Below, in pieces: positions 6,284 to 7,590 of a stretch of 7,590 bases of DNA. Both the position numbers and the translations under genes were made by a program. Each line of letters starts with the position of its first letter. Positions within the stretch are counted from its first letter, which is position 1. Under the pieces are notes generated by a model. The model searched no databases, was not told where the DNA came from, and saw only the letters and a program-made list of their open reading frames with translations. Source of the stretch: Treponema sp. (GTDB lineage Bacteria; Spirochaetota; Spirochaetia; Treponematales; Breznakiellaceae); assembly GCA_031278755.1 (NCBI GenBank), contig JAITJV010000067.1, positions 1 to 7,590 of the forward strand, given 5' to 3'.

Positions 6284-7378
6284 ATGGCTCTTGCCACAGG
6301 AAAGAATCCGCTTCACACGATGACGCTGATGAGTCCTACCGAGTTCTGGAATGATTCCTGTTCCCGGGAGGAATTGTCGTCGGCAATTGAATACGGCGCA
6401 ACGGGCGGAACCAGCAACCCGACCATTGTCGGACAGGTTCTGAAAAAGGAAATGGAAACCTGGAAGCCCGTGATAGTTAAATTTATTGAAGAATACCCGT
6501 GCGCTTCGGAAGACGACATCTCGTGGAAAATTATTGAGGAGATCACCGTAAGCGCCGCGAAACTTCTTAAGCCCGTTTATGATAAAAGCGGGGGGCGCAA
6601 CGGGCGGCTTTCGATTCAGACCAACGCCAAATTTTACCGCGATGCAAAGGCGATAGTGGGGCAGGCCCTTTACTTCAATACGCTCTATCCCAACAACAAC
6701 ATCAAGCTGCCTGTTACCAGGGCGGGGATCGATGCGATAGAGGAGCTTACTTTTCAGGGGGTGAGCGTAAACGCCACGGTATCGTTTACCGTTCCGCAGT
6801 CCGTCGCCGTGGCGGAGGCGGTCGAGCGGGGGCTGGAACGCCGCAAAAAAGACGGAAAGGATATTTCATCCATGAGTCCCGTGTGCACGATCATGGTCGG
6901 CCGCCTTGACGACTGGCTCAAGATTACGGCGGCAAAGAAAAACATCATCACCGATCCCGGGTATCTGGAATGGGCAGGGGTCGCCGCGGCGAAGAAAGCC
7001 TACGGGATCTACATGAAGCGGGGCTACAGGACGCGGCTTTTAAACGCGGCGTATCGCAACCATTTTCACTGGTCCCAGTTTATAGGCGGCGATATGTCAA
7101 TGACGATCCCCTATGAATGGCAGCAGAAATTCATAGCATCCGATGTTGAAGTAAAGGAGCGGATCGGCGATCCTGTAGATCCCGGAATTATCGCGGAGCT
7201 GGAAAGGAAATTCCCCGATTTCCGCCGCGCCTATGATGAAAACGGAATGAAAAGCGAAGAATTTGAAAACTACGGCGCGGCGCGGAGGACCCTGCTTGCC
7301 TTTTTGGGAAGCTATACGGAACTGGCCGGAATAGTCAGGAACATCATGATAAGCGATCCTGACGTCAGGGGTGAATAA
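6284..7378 (+). CDS. Transaldolase-family Schiff-base aldolase, Glu-to-Gln active site
   Basis: A 364-residue class I aldolase of the transaldolase family (TalB 317, FSA about 220). By eye against E. coli TalB: D24 matches D17; T43-S44-N45-P46 match the TTNP loop; K141 in NIKLPVT is the Schiff-base lysine (K132); N163 and T165 match N154 and T156 at identical spacing; R207 in VGRLDDW and R258 in AAYRN match phosphate-binding R181 and R228. Two differences stand out. Q112 (GRLSIQT) replaces the catalytic E96 of transaldolases, as Q59 does in fructose-6-phosphate aldolase (GRLFAQV). M204 replaces F178 of TalB (Tyr in FSA). There is also an insert of about 17 residues around 181-200. Perfect AAGGAGG at 6273-6279, four bases before the ATG. 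Between iolE and iolA it may act on a keto-acid of this pathway, perhaps in place of IolJ, or it may be a true transaldolase. Family certain, reaction unknown. Confidence 0.85.
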   Translation: MALATGKNPLHTMTLMSPTEFWNDSCSREELSSAIEYGATGGTSNPTIVGQVLKKEMETWKPVIVKFIEEYPCASEDDISWKIIEEITVSAAKLLKPVYDKSGGRNGRLSIQTNAKFYRDAKAIVGQALYFNTLYPNNNIKLPVTRAGIDAIEELTFQGVSVNATVSFTVPQSVAVAEAVERGLERRKKDGKDISSMSPVCTIMVGRLDDWLKITAAKKNIITDPGYLEWAGVAAAKKAYGIYMKRGYRTRLLNAAYRNHFHWSQFIGGDMSMTIPYEWQQKFIASDVEVKERIGDPVDPGIIAELERKFPDFRRAYDENGMKSEEFENYGAARRTLLAFLGSYTELAGIVRNIMISDPDVRGE

Positions 7379-7398
7379 AAAGGCCGGAGCCTGATTGC

Positions 7399-7404
7399 AA
7401 GGAG
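7399..7404 (+). promoter_or_regulatory. Ribosome binding site that sets the iolA start
   Basis: AAGGAG is followed by two in-frame ATGs, at 7406 (one base away) and 7412 (seven bases away). The spacing favours 7412. Confidence 0.75.
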
Positions 7405-7411
7405 CATGACA

Positions 7412-7590
7412 ATGAGCGGACAAGTGATCGTCAAGCCTTTTATCAATGGGCGGTTTATTGAATCAAAAACACAGACTTACACCGACGCGTACAATCCGAG
7501 TACGGGCGAAGTAATAGCCAAAGTTCCCTGCTGTACCCGGGAAGAAGTGGGACAGGCGGTCGCCGCGGCAAAGGCCGCCTTTCCGCCCTG
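7412..7590 (+). CDS. iolA: Malonate-/methylmalonate-semialdehyde dehydrogenase, N-terminus (cut by right edge)
   Basis: Fifty-nine codons of an aldehyde dehydrogenase of the MmsA/IolA type. The start KPFINGRFIESKTQTYTDAYNPSTGEVIAKVPCCTREEVGQAVAAAKAAF is the classic N-terminal strand of this subfamily (INGxF, then NPSTGEVIAKVP). Catalytic Cys and Glu lie beyond the window. IolA oxidises and decarboxylates malonate semialdehyde with NAD+ and CoA to acetyl-CoA and CO2, the last dedicated step of inositol breakdown. It needs no separate acyl-CoA ligase. It lies 33 bases after the transaldolase-family gene on the same strand with its own AAGGAG site. The N-terminus alone cannot fully exclude another aldehyde dehydrogenase, but the operon makes IolA the natural reading. 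Confidence 0.85.
   Translation, partial: MSGQVIVKPFINGRFIESKTQTYTDAYNPSTGEVIAKVPCCTREEVGQAVAAAKAAFPP

Noticed and set aside
7381..7392. AGGC-CGGA-GCCT stem before iolA
   Set aside because: It has only 4 base pairs and no T-tract, within what chance gives in GC-rich sequence.
1..7590. CRISPR array, tRNA or rRNA gene, insertion sequence, or phage signature
   Set aside because: I looked for repeated spacers, cloverleaf-like segments, transposase motifs and terminal repeats and saw none; the window is filled by ordinary metabolic genes.

Overview
The window is the core of a myo-inositol catabolism (iol) operon on the plus strand, preceded by a signal-peptide metallo-beta-lactamase (MBL) fold hydrolase and, across a compact divergent promoter region, by a minus-strand GAF-domain gene that runs off the left edge. 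The coding DNA looks GC-rich, with many GCC/GCG, CGC and GGC codons. It still uses AGG arginine and ATA isoleucine freely, and the one clearly AT-rich stretch is the divergent promoter. That mixture, and the style of the GAF protein, resemble gut spirochaetes of the Treponema type. This is an impression rather than a computed result, and no taxonomic marker gene is present.

Layout: 1-495 (minus) 5' part of a GAF-domain protein; 496-645 divergent regulatory region with a putative promoter in each direction and a repeated TGTTCCA operator-like motif at each predicted start point; 646-1482 exported MBL-fold hydrolase; 1483-1632 gap of 150 bases; 1633-2652 iolG; 2649-3461 iolB; 3464-5341 iolD; 5374-6273 iolE; 6284-7378 a transaldolase-family protein; 7412-7590 the start of iolA/mmsA, cut by the right edge. 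From iolG to iolA the genes overlap by 4 bases or lie 2 to 33 bases apart, each with a good Shine-Dalgarno sequence, so they are almost certainly one transcription unit. Whether the MBL gene belongs to the same transcript is not certain.

Pathway logic: IolG oxidises myo-inositol to scyllo-inosose, IolE dehydrates it, IolD hydrolytically opens the ring to 5-deoxyglucuronate, and IolB isomerises this to 2-deoxy-5-keto-gluconate (DKG). In the textbook route IolC then phosphorylates DKG, IolJ cleaves DKG-6-phosphate to dihydroxyacetone phosphate and malonate semialdehyde, and IolA converts malonate semialdehyde to acetyl-CoA. Neither IolC nor IolJ is in the window. In the position where an aldolase would be expected, between iolE and iolA, sits a transaldolase-family protein. 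Its Schiff-base lysine is intact, but the catalytic Glu of transaldolases is replaced by Gln, as in fructose-6-phosphate aldolase (FSA). That protein and the divergent operator region are the two most interesting items here.
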